From: Actinacidiphila acidipaludis
GTDB taxonomy: Bacteria; Actinomycetota; Actinomycetes; Streptomycetales; Streptomycetaceae
Length of the DNA: 49,114 bases
Direction: 5' to 3'
Assembly (NCBI RefSeq): GCF_019890725.1
Contig: NZ_JAINZZ010000061.1
Location: 1-49,114, forward strand
Both the position numbers and the translations under genes were made by a program. Positions within the stretch are counted from its first letter, which is position 1, and each line of letters starts with the position of its first letter. The notes below the pieces were generated by a model. It was not told the DNA's origin. It ran no database searches and was given only the letters and a program-made list of their open reading frames with translations. This document shows, one piece after another, positions 1 through 8,781 of this stretch.

Positions 1-234
1 GTTGCGGGCTGCGCGGACGGCAAGGTCGTGCTGCCTCACAGCCGAACCTTGCGCCAGGCTTGCCGGAGGCAACTGGTCCGACCACCTCGCAGTCCAAGGC
101 AGCCCCCGAGCTACATGACAATCAGTCTCCACCGATTCGGTTCTGCGGGTTCTGCCCGAGCCGCAGGGAGCTTGGACGGCTTCCGCGCTGTCCGCCGGCC
201 CGATGAGTGTGCTACCCGACGGGGCAGCTCGACG

Positions 235-440
235 TGCCGTACTGCCCCGGAGGACAGGGCGATGGCGGCGCCCACCACCGGATAGCTGAGGGGTGCGAGG
301 CCGACCATGGTGAGCACGACGACGGAGGTGACACGGCCAAGATGGGCAGGCTCGGCCGAGGTCTGTATGAGGGCGTTGTCCAGGCTGTCGCCGATGCCCA
401 AGTTCAGTCCGATGACTGCCGCCAGCACCACAAGGGGCCG
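235..440 (-). pseudogene. MFS transporter C-terminal remnant
   Basis: About 65 codons on the minus strand encode a segment containing GDSLDNALIQTSAEPAHLGR followed by a hydrophobic helix. This resembles the late helices of MFS_3/EntS-like exporters, where a similar loop precedes a helix near the C-terminus. Neither the preceding ten or so helices nor a start codon is present, and the surrounding frame turns into Arg/Pro-rich nonsense on both sides. I read it as an eroded fragment, not a functional gene. Nothing else recognisable was seen in 1-872. Confidence 0.55.
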
Positions 441-872
441 GCAGCTTCGATGCGGGGGCAGCGGCACCCCTGTACCTGGGGTAGAGCGAGTCGAAGCCGT
501 CCGCGTTGACGTCGTGGAGCACATCCCGGCCCCGGTCCGCGCTGTCTGCCCTCGTCGTCGTCTCTCCGGGAGCTGCACGCGCTCAGTCACATGATCATTC
601 TGGCCGTCCGGTGTCGCCCGGCGCTGCAACCGGACGACACGTCAGGACCGGGCGAACGTTGTCTGATGCGGCACCAGCTCACCGTCCTGCCGTGGGACGC
701 GCCAGACACCCGCTCGTGGGGCGAAGAGCCCGGAGGTCATAGGAAAATCCGTAGTTCCGGGAACGGACCTTGCGCCTGGTTCGCCGTCGCCGTCGTTCGG
801 AACGAAGAGGACGGGCCGCGCACGATAATCCGTACGCGACCCGTCCCTTGACGATCGATCAGTCTTCGAGGG

Positions 873-2171
873 TCAGACCCCGAGGGCGCTCAGGAACTTG
901 TTGGTGTATTGGAGCGGCGTGGTGCTGGGGATCGAGTTGCACGTGGGCGAGGCGTACGAGGCGGAGCAGGGCGTGTCGCGGTCCAGCGACCAGTAGTGCA
1001 GCCCGGCCAGGCCGTTGCTGACCACGTACGACGTCAGCGTGCTCACGTCCGCGACCGTGAAGGTCTCGCTGGTCGCGTCGTTCATGCCGATCATCGGAGT
1101 GACGGCGATCTTGCTCGCCGGGACCCCGTACGTGTGCTCCAGGTTCTTCACCGCCTGGATCGCCGACTGCGCCATCTGGCAACTGCCGGAGGTGACGACG
1201 CACACGCTGCTGGACGCGTTGCCGTAGTCCATGGTCATCAGGTTGATGACGTACTTCTTCAGACTCGAGCCGAGCACCGCCCTGACGACCGTGTTGCCGA
1301 GCGAGTTCACGCCGCCGTAGCTGCCGTCGGACGCCCCCAGCGTGGCGAGGGTGAACGAGAACTGCAGGTTCGGGTACTGCGCCTGCGCCCCGGCCGCCGC
1401 GGTGACCAGGTTCTGGATGTCCGACGCGGACTGGCCGCCCTCGATGTCGAAGTCGACGCCGACCAGGTTCGGGCTGGCGTAGCGGGCGATGAACGACTCC
1501 ATGCCCGCCGTCGAGCCGCAGGTGAAGGTGCCGGCCGCACCGCCGGTCGACACCACGTAGTTCAGGTTGGCGGCGTGGAGCTGCGGCACGTTCTCGGCGG
1601 CCCAGTTGGCGCCCGACACGCCGCCCCAGTTCTCGCTGCCGCAGGCGCCGGTGGCGAACGCGACGGTGAGTGCGGGCAGCTTCTGGAGGTGCTGCGACAC
1701 CAGGCTGCCGGAGCCCACCACCGGCTGGACGGAGCCGGCCGCGGCCGACTGCATCTGGTAGGTGTTCCAGTTCATGTTGATGGTCACGTCTTTGTACGGG
1801 CTGAAGAGCAGTCCGCTGGCCGTACCCGTGCCGCCGCCCGTTCCGCCGGTGCCTCCCGTGCCCCCGGTTCCGCCGCCTCCTCCGCCGGTACACGCCCCGT
1901 TGGACGTCCACGGCTGTCCGGAGCCGCTTCCGCCGTTGCTGGTCGCCGGGTCGTTGCCCTGGGTCCAGTAGTTGGCGGTGTAGTTGATCCCGTTCTCACT
2001 CGCCTGCTGGCCGGCGGTGTAGACGGTTCCGGAGCTCCACGCCGAGGCGCAGGTGGCGGCCGCCTGGGCGGTGGGCGCCGAGGCCACGGCGAAGGCCACG
2101 CCGCCGACTGTCAGCCCGAGTGCCGAGCCGGCGACCAGAGCTTTCCGCAGAATGTGCTGTCCGACTCGCAT
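873..2171 (-). CDS. Secreted GH18 chitinase with N-terminal chitin-binding domain
   Basis: 432 aa exochitinase/endochitinase-type enzyme that would hydrolyse beta-1,4-GlcNAc polymers outside the cell. Residues 1-38 are a Sec signal peptide (basic start, long hydrophobic core, AQA-A cleavage site). Residues about 40-95 form a CBM5/12-like chitin-binding module with conserved Trp/Tyr residues. A Gly/Thr-rich linker (95-118) follows, then a GH18 barrel from about 120. The GH18 catalytic DxDxE is D240, D242 and E244. The start at 2171 is chosen because GGGAGG lies just upstream and the signal peptide begins there; a longer frame upstream runs through the promoter. The gene stands alone and is preceded by two DasR-type palindromes. 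Family assignment is secure; exo versus endo mode cannot be told. Confidence 0.93.
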   Translation of the reverse strand: MRVGQHILRKALVAGSALGLTVGGVAFAVASAPTAQAAATCASAWSSGTVYTAGQQASENGINYTANYWTQGNDPATSNGGSGSGQPWTSNGACTGGGGGGTGGTGGTGGTGGGTGTASGLLFSPYKDVTINMNWNTYQMQSAAAGSVQPVVGSGSLVSQHLQKLPALTVAFATGACGSENWGGVSGANWAAENVPQLHAANLNYVVSTGGAAGTFTCGSTAGMESFIARYASPNLVGVDFDIEGGQSASDIQNLVTAAAGAQAQYPNLQFSFTLATLGASDGSYGGVNSLGNTVVRAVLGSSLKKYVINLMTMDYGNASSSVCVVTSGSCQMAQSAIQAVKNLEHTYGVPASKIAVTPMIGMNDATSETFTVADVSTLTSYVVSNGLAGLHYWSLDRDTPCSASYASPTCNSIPSTTPLQYTNKFLSALGV

Positions 2172-2263
2172 GGACCCTCCCGGGGGTGAGCGGAGCTTCG
2201 GCCGCCGCGGCCCTCGCAAGGCCGTGGACGGCAAGGCAGCCGCTGTGAATGTGGGGGAAACGG

Positions 2264-2329
2264 AGTGGTCTTGACCAGGTAGCTGATTGGTCCAGACCAT
2301 GTTATAGGGGTGGCTGGCGAGCCGGTCAA
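2264..2329 (-). promoter_or_regulatory. Chitinase promoter with two DasR-like (dre) palindromes
   Basis: On the minus strand TTGACC (2324-2329) and TATAAC (2301-2306) are separated by 17 bases, a good HrdB-type promoter. Just downstream are two TGGTC-N2-GACCA palindromes, at 2288-2299 and about 2266-2277, within 16-bp sites 2285-2300 and 2264-2279. They fit the dre consensus (TGGTCTAGACCA core) that DasR, the GlcNAc-responsive GntR repressor, uses in Streptomyces chitinase promoters. The predicted transcription start falls inside the first site, so binding would block initiation. Sites are seen; DasR control is by family knowledge. Confidence 0.82.
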
Positions 2330-2686
2330 GGCTTCAACAGGGCTTCACAGGGCTTCACAAGTAGTCGGCCGCATCGGCCGGTTGGCCGCATCGCGTGGCG
2401 TCCGCCGGGCAAGTCACCGTATGTCGTATCCATCGCCCTGGAGCCGGAGCTGCGCCGTCGGTGTGGCAGTCCGGGAGGGCTGACGAGACGGTCGGACGCG
2501 TCCCGCCGACTCATCGTTTCAGAGTGCTCTCCGGAGTCAGCGGAGGCAGATGCTGCCGGCTGCCGGTTCCAGCAGTCACTGATGAAGATCGGCCCCAGTT
2601 CGTTCGTATGCCGACGACCCCCTCGCAGTTCCGGGTGCGCCGGGCCCTATGATGCACCGATCTACACGCATCCCTGGGGGGAGCCC
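2330..2686. other. Intergenic region between chitinase promoter and FG-GAP gene
   Basis: About 360 bases without a convincing gene. It holds a short triplicate near 2330-2360 (three near-identical copies of GGCTTCACAG in tandem) just upstream of the chitinase -35 element, and a GGGGGGAG Shine-Dalgarno immediately before 2687. Open frames here lack coding character. Confidence 0.5.
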
Positions 2687-4345
2687 ATGACTGCTCGACG
2701 TCCATTGCGCCTGCTCAGAACAGCCGTCGCCACCGCCCTGGCGGCCGGAACCGTGCTCGGCAGCGTGGCGGTGGCACCGATGTCCTCAGCCGCGCCCGCG
2801 ACCGCGGCGACGGCCGCCAAGGCGCCGAACGACTTCGACGGGGACGGCAGGAGCGACCTTGTCGGCCTCGACTCGTTCGACCGGCTGGCGGTGCTGTGGC
2901 GCACAGGCGCGGAGACCATGATCGGCGGCGGCGACACCCAGGTCCGGGGTTTCGAGGTCAACTATCAGAAGATCGCGACGCCCGGCGATCTCGACGGCGA
3001 CGGCCTGCCCGACGTGCTCGCGGTGCGGCCGTCCGGCCAGCTGCGCATCTTCTCCAGCCGCCTGCACGAGACGACCGACGGCGGGCCGGGTTCGACCGAT
3101 CCGAAGTCGCCCACGATCATCGGAGGCGGCTGGCAGGCGTACAGCATGCTGCTGACCCCAGGCGACCTGAACGCCGACGGGCGCCCGGACCTGCTGGCCC
3201 GCGGCTACGACGGCAGCCTGTGGTTCTATGCCGGCACCGGCAGCGCCACCGCACCGTTCAAGGCCCGGGTGAAGGTCGGCACCGGCTGGAACATGTACGA
3301 CCAGACACTCGGCGCCGGCGACTTCGACGGCAACGGGTACGGCGACGTCATCGCACGCGACATCCAGGGCCGGCTGTGGCTGTACCCCGGGGTCGGCGGC
3401 GGCAAGCTCGGCGCCCGCCACCAGATCGGCACCGCCTGGCAGAGCTACAACCAGCTCATCGGCGACGTCGACTGGAACGGCGACGGCCATCTCGACCTGC
3501 TCGCCCGGGCGCTCGACGGCACGCTGTACCTCTACGCCGGCGACGGCCACGGCGCGTACAAGGCGCGCACGACGGCGGGTATGCGGGAAAGGACGGACGC
3601 CTTCGCGGACCAGGGAGGCATCTACTCCTGGGGGAAGAACAACCTCGTCGGCCATCTGACCAACGGCCACTTCGCCTGGTACTACGCGAACAACGACGGC
3701 ACCCTCACCAAGTACGGCGCCGACCCGTGGAACTACGACACCGGAATGGCGAGTGCCAAGCGGGTCACCAACCCGGCCGCGCTCACCGACAACGGCCAGC
3801 TCGGATACCTCTACGACGACGGTTACGGCAACCTCATCCTCCCGCACGGCAGCGGCATCGAAGGTGCCCGCTCGTACTCCCTCTTCTTCGCCCCCGGCGA
3901 CCTGACCGGCGACGGCAACACCGACCTGGTCGTGCGGACCACCTCGGGGGGCCTGTACGTGCTGCCCGGCGACGGCAACGAGGGGTTCGGCACAAAGCGC
4001 TACGTCGGAGCCGGCTGGAACATCTACAACCGGATCGTCGGCGCCGGCGACTTCACCGGGGACGGCCGCACGGACATCGCGGCCACGACGCCCGGCGGAG
4101 CGCTGTACATCTATCCCGGCCGGGGGGACGGAACGTTCGCCGCGCGGCACTACGTCTGCGGCGGCTGGCAGGGATACGGCAAGCTCGCGGCGCCTGGCGA
4201 CCTGACCGGCGACGGCAAGGCCGACCTGGTGGGCGTGGACTCGACCGGCCGGCTGTGGCTCTACCCCGGCAACGGCGCGTCCGCGTTCGGTGCGCGCAGG
4301 GAGATCGGCACCGCGGGATGGAACGGGTTCAGCGAACTCAGCTGA
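2687..4345 (+). CDS. Secreted FG-GAP/VCBS repeat protein
   Basis: 552 aa protein with a signal peptide (RR-containing basic start, hydrophobic stretch, cleavage near residues 35-45). The remainder is a beta-propeller of FG-GAP/VCBS repeats. At least eight calcium-binding-type blades can be seen, each with a DxDGDGxxD-like loop such as DFDGDGRSDL, DLDGDGLPDV, DLNADGRPDL and DLTGDGKADL, followed by LWLYPG-type strands. Such proteins are common secreted or cell-surface proteins in Streptomyces; no enzymatic domain is seen. The start at 2687 is favoured by the GGGGGGAG site and the signal sequence; the frame is open far upstream but would then overlap the chitinase promoter. Function is probably surface binding, but the ligand is unknown. 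Confidence 0.85.
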   Translation: MTARRPLRLLRTAVATALAAGTVLGSVAVAPMSSAAPATAATAAKAPNDFDGDGRSDLVGLDSFDRLAVLWRTGAETMIGGGDTQVRGFEVNYQKIATPGDLDGDGLPDVLAVRPSGQLRIFSSRLHETTDGGPGSTDPKSPTIIGGGWQAYSMLLTPGDLNADGRPDLLARGYDGSLWFYAGTGSATAPFKARVKVGTGWNMYDQTLGAGDFDGNGYGDVIARDIQGRLWLYPGVGGGKLGARHQIGTAWQSYNQLIGDVDWNGDGHLDLLARALDGTLYLYAGDGHGAYKARTTAGMRERTDAFADQGGIYSWGKNNLVGHLTNGHFAWYYANNDGTLTKYGADPWNYDTGMASAKRVTNPAALTDNGQLGYLYDDGYGNLILPHGSGIEGARSYSLFFAPGDLTGDGNTDLVVRTTSGGLYVLPGDGNEGFGTKRYVGAGWNIYNRIVGAGDFTGDGRTDIAATTPGGALYIYPGRGDGTFAARHYVCGGWQGYGKLAAPGDLTGDGKADLVGVDSTGRLWLYPGNGASAFGARREIGTAGWNGFSELS

Positions 4346-4429
4346 ACACGCGCACATGAGGGCGCGGTCGTGGTGCCCGCCACCGCGCCCTCGCACGGGC
4401 CGATGCCCGGCCGTACCGGTTGGAGGGAA

Positions 4430-4622
4430 CCACCGCCCCCCGGGCGATCAAGACGTCGGCTTCGTGGATGCCAGCCGAGGGAGGAGCAGAGGCGCCGGCC
4501 TTCCTCACTGGCCATGAGAAGACCGGTGCGGACGCCCTGGGCCACGGCGGCCTCCGCCAGAGCGCTCATCATGGCGCGGCCCAGCCCGCATCGCCGGCGC
4601 CCCACCGAGGGGAGAGCGCAGG
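4430..4622 (-). pseudogene. GNAT acetyltransferase C-terminal remnant
   Basis: Minus-strand codons encode GLGRAMMSALAEAAVAQG and then GLLMASEEGRRLCSSLGW, a clear match to the acetyl-CoA-binding and C-terminal helices of GNAT N-acetyltransferases. After the GW the natural continuation (EADVLIAR) is in a different frame, so there is an indel near 4450. The N-terminal half is missing. A decayed gene. Confidence 0.65.
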
Positions 4623-4625
4623 TGA

Positions 4626-4871
4626 CTACGGTGTCAGCACGATCCTGCCGAAGACTTCGCCCCCGTCCATCTTCTGGTGCGCCAGCACAGCTTCGTCCAG
4701 CGGCAGCAGTTCGTGCACCACGGCTTCGATCTCGCCCCGGTCGGCTGCGGCGAACTGCTCGCTGCGTACGGCACTCAGGTCGGCCCGGATGACGGTAGCC
4801 GCGCCGAAAGCGGCGAAGGACATCGACTTCTGGAACGCCGCCATGATCTTCATGCCGAAGTCCAAGGAGGC
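4626..4871 (-). pseudogene. Zinc-type/quinone oxidoreductase C-terminal remnant
   Basis: About 80 codons resemble the end of medium-chain NADP-dependent alcohol dehydrogenase/quinone oxidoreductases, including DLSAVRSEQFAAADRGEIE, LLPLDEAVLAHQKMDGGEVF and the terminal GRIVLTP that normally closes these proteins. Upstream fragments of the same kind appear in another frame (about 4890-4990), but the Rossmann core is not continuous. This and the neighbouring GNAT remnant make 4346-5022 a stretch of decayed genes. Confidence 0.65.
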
Positions 4872-5022
4872 GACGGGAGCTGTACGGTCGCTCACCTCGA
4901 GCTCCGGGTCCGCCCCGCCCGGGCCGTGAGCATGTCCGGGCCGGGAGCGGCCGCGACGCAGGAGACCGGGTATCTGCGGCCGGCCACGACCTGCTGCTCG
5001 GACGGCTGCCGCAGGCCCGCAC

Positions 5023-5694
5023 TCAGTTCGCGGTTCCAGCTTCTCCGCGCTCGTGACGCTTCTTCCAGCGGCGTGACTCGATCTCGCGCCGCAGAGCTGT
5101 ACGTCCGAGAAGCAGGTGGCTGCCCATGAGCAACAGCTTGACAAGAAGGAGCACCAGGACGGCGTTCGCAGTCCAGCCCGTCCATTTCGCGTGGGACAAC
5201 GCAGCGCCGCCGATGCCGAGGTGCACCGCGACGATCACCGCGCCGGCCGCCGCCAGGAGCCACGTGGGTCTGCGGGATAGGTGACGCCCAGGTGCGCCCA
5301 GGGTCCCGCTGGCTGGGTCGCTGTCGGTCTGCCGCTGGTGGGCATCGGGGCCTCCGGGTCGCCACTGCACCTCGAGTCCGTCACGGCGGCCGATCTTCTC
5401 GATCCGGGCGCTGATCGCGTCCTGGAGACGCTGCAGGGCCTGTTCGTCGTCAGCTTCGACGCGCAGGCAGAGCGTTTCCGCGGTGGCATCCAGGGTCCAC
5501 TCGCCCTCGGCGAACCGGACCACGCCATGCGTCTCGGTGTAGTCGACGTGCTGAACCGCGGGCAGCGTGCGGCCCGCGCCGTGACCGCGCAACGGTCCGT
5601 GGCTCATACGGTTCATCTGTGCCAGGTGGCGGCACAGCTGGACGAGGTAGCGGCTCGGGCGGTCCGTGGTGAGATGAGCTTCGGCGGTCGGCAT
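5023..5694 (-). CDS. DUF2218 domain protein with two C-terminal membrane helices
   Basis: 223 aa. The first 100 residues resemble DUF2218 proteins (YLVQLCRHLAQMN, then a strand-rich region with GEWTLDATAETLCLRVEADD). These are small actinobacterial and proteobacterial proteins of unknown role, often near iron or siderophore genes. Unusually, a C-terminal extension carries two membrane helices (about 145-165 and 175-195) and a charged tail. The start at 5694 has AAAGGA eight bases upstream; a start five codons earlier is possible. It lies 26 bases behind the methyltransferase gene, probably in one transcript. Function unknown. Confidence 0.75.
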   Translation of the reverse strand: MPTAEAHLTTDRPSRYLVQLCRHLAQMNRMSHGPLRGHGAGRTLPAVQHVDYTETHGVVRFAEGEWTLDATAETLCLRVEADDEQALQRLQDAISARIEKIGRRDGLEVQWRPGGPDAHQRQTDSDPASGTLGAPGRHLSRRPTWLLAAAGAVIVAVHLGIGGAALSHAKWTGWTANAVLVLLLVKLLLMGSHLLLGRTALRREIESRRWKKRHERGEAGTAN

Positions 5695-5720
5695 GACCGG
5701 TCCTTTCATTCGTGCTCTCG

Positions 5721-6386
5721 TTAACGCCTGGTCAGGCGGGTGCGCCAGCCGCGGATTCCGTCCGCAAGGTCGCGCAGGGAGCTGTCGACTGTGACCGGGT
5801 CGATGGCGTCGACTTGCCAGCCCTCGGCGAACGCGCCACGGATCTCGTCGGGTGTCACCTTGTGGACGCGTCCGGAGCGGTTCGGCGGCTCGTCGCGGAA
5901 GGAGAGCACGAAGCACTGTCCGCCCGGCGCGGTCACGGCGTGCAGGGAGTCGACGTAGCGGGCGCGATCGTGGCCATGGAACCCGTGGAAGACGAGGGAG
6001 TCGAGGACGGTCTGGAAGCGGTCCTCCAGGGCAGCCAGGTCCAGCACGTCGTGCTGGACGAAGTGTGCGGTGAGGCCGCGGTCCCGGGCTTTTCGTCGTG
6101 CCGTCGTCAGGGCTGTCGCGGCAAGGTCGATTCCGGTGGCCTCGAGTCCCAGCCGAGCGGCCATGAGCGTGTGCTCGCCGGTCCCGCATCCCACGTCGAG
6201 CAGGGGGCCGCGGAGCACTCCGTTGTCGGCGAGGTCGAGCAGGGCCGGTTGGGGTCTGCCGATGTCCCAGGGCGGCGTGGCCGCGTACAGGGCATCCAGC
6301 GACTGCTGGCCGGCGCCGTCGGAGGCGGCGGTATGGGCGGGTGGCGCGTCGGACATGGAGCCTCGTTTCCTCGTCCCGATCGACAC
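5721..6386 (-). CDS. SAM-dependent methyltransferase (class I)
   Basis: 221 aa. Residues about 62-71 hold the SAM-binding motif LLDVGCGTGE, followed by an acidic strand end (ATGIDLA) and DSLVFHGF, as in class I Rossmann methyltransferases of the Methyltransf_25 type. Substrate unknown. The start at 6386 has GGAGGTG five bases upstream; an internal ATG at 6356 is a weaker option. It is divergent from the TetR gene at 6461 with only 74 bases between them, so it is a likely target of that regulator, with the DUF2218 gene downstream in the same operon. Confidence 0.85.
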   Translation of the reverse strand: MSIGTRKRGSMSDAPPAHTAASDGAGQQSLDALYAATPPWDIGRPQPALLDLADNGVLRGPLLDVGCGTGEHTLMAARLGLEATGIDLAATALTTARRKARDRGLTAHFVQHDVLDLAALEDRFQTVLDSLVFHGFHGHDRARYVDSLHAVTAPGGQCFVLSFRDEPPNRSGRVHKVTPDEIRGAFAEGWQVDAIDPVTVDSSLRDLADGIRGWRTRLTRR

Positions 6387-6460
6387 CTCCAGGTTTATCG
6401 ATACAAACTGTCCTCGTCAAGACGATGTGTCATTAACTCGGCGTTGCGTATCCTTGGGGC
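6387..6460. promoter_or_regulatory. Divergent promoter region, methyltransferase / TetR
   Basis: Holds the palindrome TATCGATA (6396-6403) inside GTTTATCGATACAAAC, a plausible TetR operator. On the minus strand TTGACG lies about 17 bases before TAAACC. On the plus strand GTGTCA (6427-6432) and TATCCT (6449-6454), spaced 16, would start transcription at or next to the TetR ATG, suggesting a leaderless mRNA. Confidence 0.5.
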
Positions 6461-7033
6461 ATGCCGAAGCTGTGGGACGAGACGATCGACGCGCATCGCC
6501 GCGCCGTGCAGGACACGGTCCTGGAGACCACCGTCGCGCTCGTGACCGAGCACGGTCTGGCGTCGGTGACGATGTCGCAGATCGCGAAGGAGGCGGGGAT
6601 CGGGCGCGCGACGCTGTACAAGTACTTTCCCGACGTCCAGTCGATCCTGATGGCGTGGCACGAGCGGCATGTCGCCGCTCACCTCGGCCAGCTCGCGCAG
6701 GCGCGGGACCGCGCCAGAGAGCCGTCGGCGCAGTTGGAAGCGATCCTGCGCGGCTACGCGCGCATCACGTACAAGCGGCCTCAGGACGGTGAGATCGCCG
6801 CCTTCGTCCATCAAGGTCAGCAGGTCGTCCAGGCCCAGCAGCAGTTGCGCGACCTGGTGCGTGACGCCATCGCCGACGCCGCCGCGCAGGGTGCGGTGCG
6901 AGGCGACGTCTCGCCCGGGGAGCTGGCCGACTACTGCCTGCACGCGCTGTCAGCCGCCGGACGGCTGTCCTCCGAGCAGGCAGTTCATCGCCTCGTCGAC
7001 GTCACCCTCTCCGGACTCCAGCCGTCACGCTGA
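6461..7033 (+). CDS. TetR family transcriptional regulator
   Basis: 190 aa. Residues about 12-58 form the TetR helix-turn-helix (VTMSQIAKEAGIGRATLYKYF), followed by an alpha-helical ligand domain with a C-terminal TetR-type helix bundle. It is divergent from the methyltransferase/DUF2218 operon across a 74-base intergenic region with a palindrome, the usual layout for a local repressor that also controls itself. No Shine-Dalgarno is evident before the ATG and a -10 hexamer lies at leaderless distance. Ligand unknown. Confidence 0.9.
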   Translation: MPKLWDETIDAHRRAVQDTVLETTVALVTEHGLASVTMSQIAKEAGIGRATLYKYFPDVQSILMAWHERHVAAHLGQLAQARDRAREPSAQLEAILRGYARITYKRPQDGEIAAFVHQGQQVVQAQQQLRDLVRDAIADAAAQGAVRGDVSPGELADYCLHALSAAGRLSSEQAVHRLVDVTLSGLQPSR

Positions 7034-7204
7034 CACGGTCCAGCAGCAGTTCGCTGCACCACCGTGTCACGACGAAAGGCGCTCGGCGAAGAAGAGCCCC
7101 GGTCGTCAGCGGCAGAGCCGCGCCGCCGATGAGGCCGAGGAAGGACGGCCGCCGCAGAGGGTCACATGAGGTCGTTCAGGACCTCGACGCGCATCGGCCG
7201 CCAG

Positions 7205-7245
7205 GCGGGCACCCGATCAGCCTGTTCGTGCCGCCGGGTGCCCGC
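7205..7245 (-). terminator. Hairpin downstream of lipoprotein gene
   Basis: Perfect 11-bp inverted repeat GCGGGCACCCG (7205-7215) / CGGGTGCCCGC (7235-7245), starting 7 bases after the lipoprotein stop. It has no U-tract, as is common in Streptomyces. It also lies downstream of the TetR gene on the other strand and could serve both. Confidence 0.6.
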
Positions 7246-7251
7246 TCAGCC

Positions 7252-8184
7252 TCAGCTGACGTGAAGGGTCAGCGCGGCGGTGTGGAGGGTGCCGGCGGTG
7301 CGGAACTGAAGGAACAGCCGCCAGTCACCGGACGTGGGCAGTTCGGCATGGAAGGGCAGGTCAGGACCGCCGTGGTCGCCGTTGACCGTGGTCTGCGGAT
7401 GCAGGTGCGCGAAGGCCTGGTCACCGGCGTGGAAAGCGGTCAGGTGGGCGTAGGTGTCCAGGTACGGCTGCAGGTCGGTGACCGGCTTTCCGTTCTTGGC
7501 GAAGCTCACCGTCAGATCGTGGGCCATCCCGGCCATCAGCTCGCCCTGGACCGTCACGGTGTACCCGTCGACGGTGACCTTCGATGCGGCCTTGGGCAGC
7601 GGCGTCGCGGACGCGTTACCCGCGACGGTCAGGGTCCGGCTGAGCACGAAGTCCTTGCCCTTGCCTGATCCCGAGTCGGGTGCGAAGGACGCGAACAGCC
7701 GCCACTTTCCGGGCTGCAGATTGCCGAGAGGCGCCATCCAGGTGCCGTCGGCGGCCATGGCGGGGTGCAGGTGCTGGAAGCCGGTGAGATCGGAGCGGAT
7801 CGCGTAGAAGTGCAGCTTCTTGGTCTGGTCGACGGCGAACGAGGTGACAGGTTTGCCGTCGGGGCCGCTGATGGTGAAGCGGTAGGACGTCGCCATGCCG
7901 GCCATGACCCGTGCAGTCCTGGAGGCCATGCGGTAGCCGCCGTCGGATTCCGACAGTCCGTCGCCGGCGGGCATCGGACCCATGCCGGGCATGGACGGCA
8001 TCGCGGAGGTGGTGGCCGGAGACGGCCCGGCCGGCATGGCGCTGTCGCTGTGCGACATGCCGGGCATGGAGGTGTGATCCGCATGGGAGGACGAGCCGCA
8101 GGCGGCCAGGACCCCGGCAAGGGCGGCAGAACAGACAGTTGCCGCGAGCGTACGGCGGCGCGCAGAGGACATGCGTGCAGACAT
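7252..8184 (-). CDS. Met/His-rich secreted lipoprotein
   Basis: 310 aa lipoprotein. Signal peptide ends in the lipobox LAAC (Cys29), so it would be anchored on the outer face of the membrane. Residues about 32-75 are rich in Met and His (SMPGMSHSDSAMP, SMPGMGPMP), typical of copper-handling proteins. Two Ig-like beta domains follow, with paired HLHP motifs, in the style of Streptomyces proteins annotated only as 'secreted' or 'copper-associated'. The start at 8184 has GGAAAG upstream; ATG 8172 is an alternative. It follows a DUF6153-like gene that has a CsoR-like box in its leader. Role in copper binding is inference. Confidence 0.8.
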   Translation of the reverse strand: MSARMSSARRRTLAATVCSAALAGVLAACGSSSHADHTSMPGMSHSDSAMPAGPSPATTSAMPSMPGMGPMPAGDGLSESDGGYRMASRTARVMAGMATSYRFTISGPDGKPVTSFAVDQTKKLHFYAIRSDLTGFQHLHPAMAADGTWMAPLGNLQPGKWRLFASFAPDSGSGKGKDFVLSRTLTVAGNASATPLPKAASKVTVDGYTVTVQGELMAGMAHDLTVSFAKNGKPVTDLQPYLDTYAHLTAFHAGDQAFAHLHPQTTVNGDHGGPDLPFHAELPTSGDWRLFLQFRTAGTLHTAALTLHVS

Positions 8185-8278
8185 CAGACAGTGATCTTTC
8201 CGGACGGGCGCGCAGCAGCGCGCACGTGAACAGGACGCTGGTCCCGGAACCCGGGTCATCCGGATCCGGGTGTGTCTG

Positions 8279-8749
8279 TCACGTCCGCGCCACGCACACG
8301 CGCAGCAGGAGCTTCGGGCCACTGTCCGGCGGCCCGCGTCGCCCACCCGCAATCGATACGCCGAGTCTCATCAGCAGGAGAACGGAGAGCGCACCGCCGG
8401 CCGGCAGGCCGGGGGCCGGCAGGTGCAGACCGCCCCGTGCGGGTGTGGCCAGGCACGATCCGCCTTCCGTCGACGCATGGTCATGAAGGCTGGCGCCGTG
8501 ATCCGTGTCACTCACTCCGACGACCGGACCCGTGCTCGCCGCATCGACGCCCTGGGAACTGCCCATGGCGGGCATCGTCATATCGGCGGTCGCGGGGGGA
8601 TCGGGGGCGCCCGCGGAAACCGTCACGGCGCCATGACAGCCCGAGGCCGCGGCAGCCGGATTGCCGTGCATCAGCACGAGCCCGAGCAGCACGGCACACA
8701 GCACCCACAGCCGGGCCGCGCCCGACTCCCGCCACCTGCCACCGCGCAC
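8279..8749 (-). CDS. DUF6153-like small membrane protein
   Basis: 156 aa. A short basic N-terminus leads into a hydrophobic helix (WVLCAVLLGLVLMHG), then a His/Met-containing extracellular stretch with two Cys residues, and a second hydrophobic helix near 120-140. This fits the DUF6153 family of small Streptomyces membrane proteins of unknown function. The GTG at 8749 is chosen because AGGAGG sits six bases upstream. It is 94 bases ahead of the Met-rich lipoprotein, probably the same operon, and follows a GC palindrome resembling a copper operator. Confidence 0.65.
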   Translation of the reverse strand: MRGGRWRESGAARLWVLCAVLLGLVLMHGNPAAAASGCHGAVTVSAGAPDPPATADMTMPAMGSSQGVDAASTGPVVGVSDTDHGASLHDHASTEGGSCLATPARGGLHLPAPGLPAGGALSVLLLMRLGVSIAGGRRGPPDSGPKLLLRVCVART

Positions 8750-8781
8750 TGACTGCCTCCTCGTCCCGGATCCCGGCCACC

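Noticed and set aside
909..2189. Long plus-strand frame opposite the chitinase gene
   Set aside because: Shadow of the GC-rich minus-strand gene; Arg/Val/Gly-rich with no domain, and the minus-strand product is a clear GH18 enzyme.
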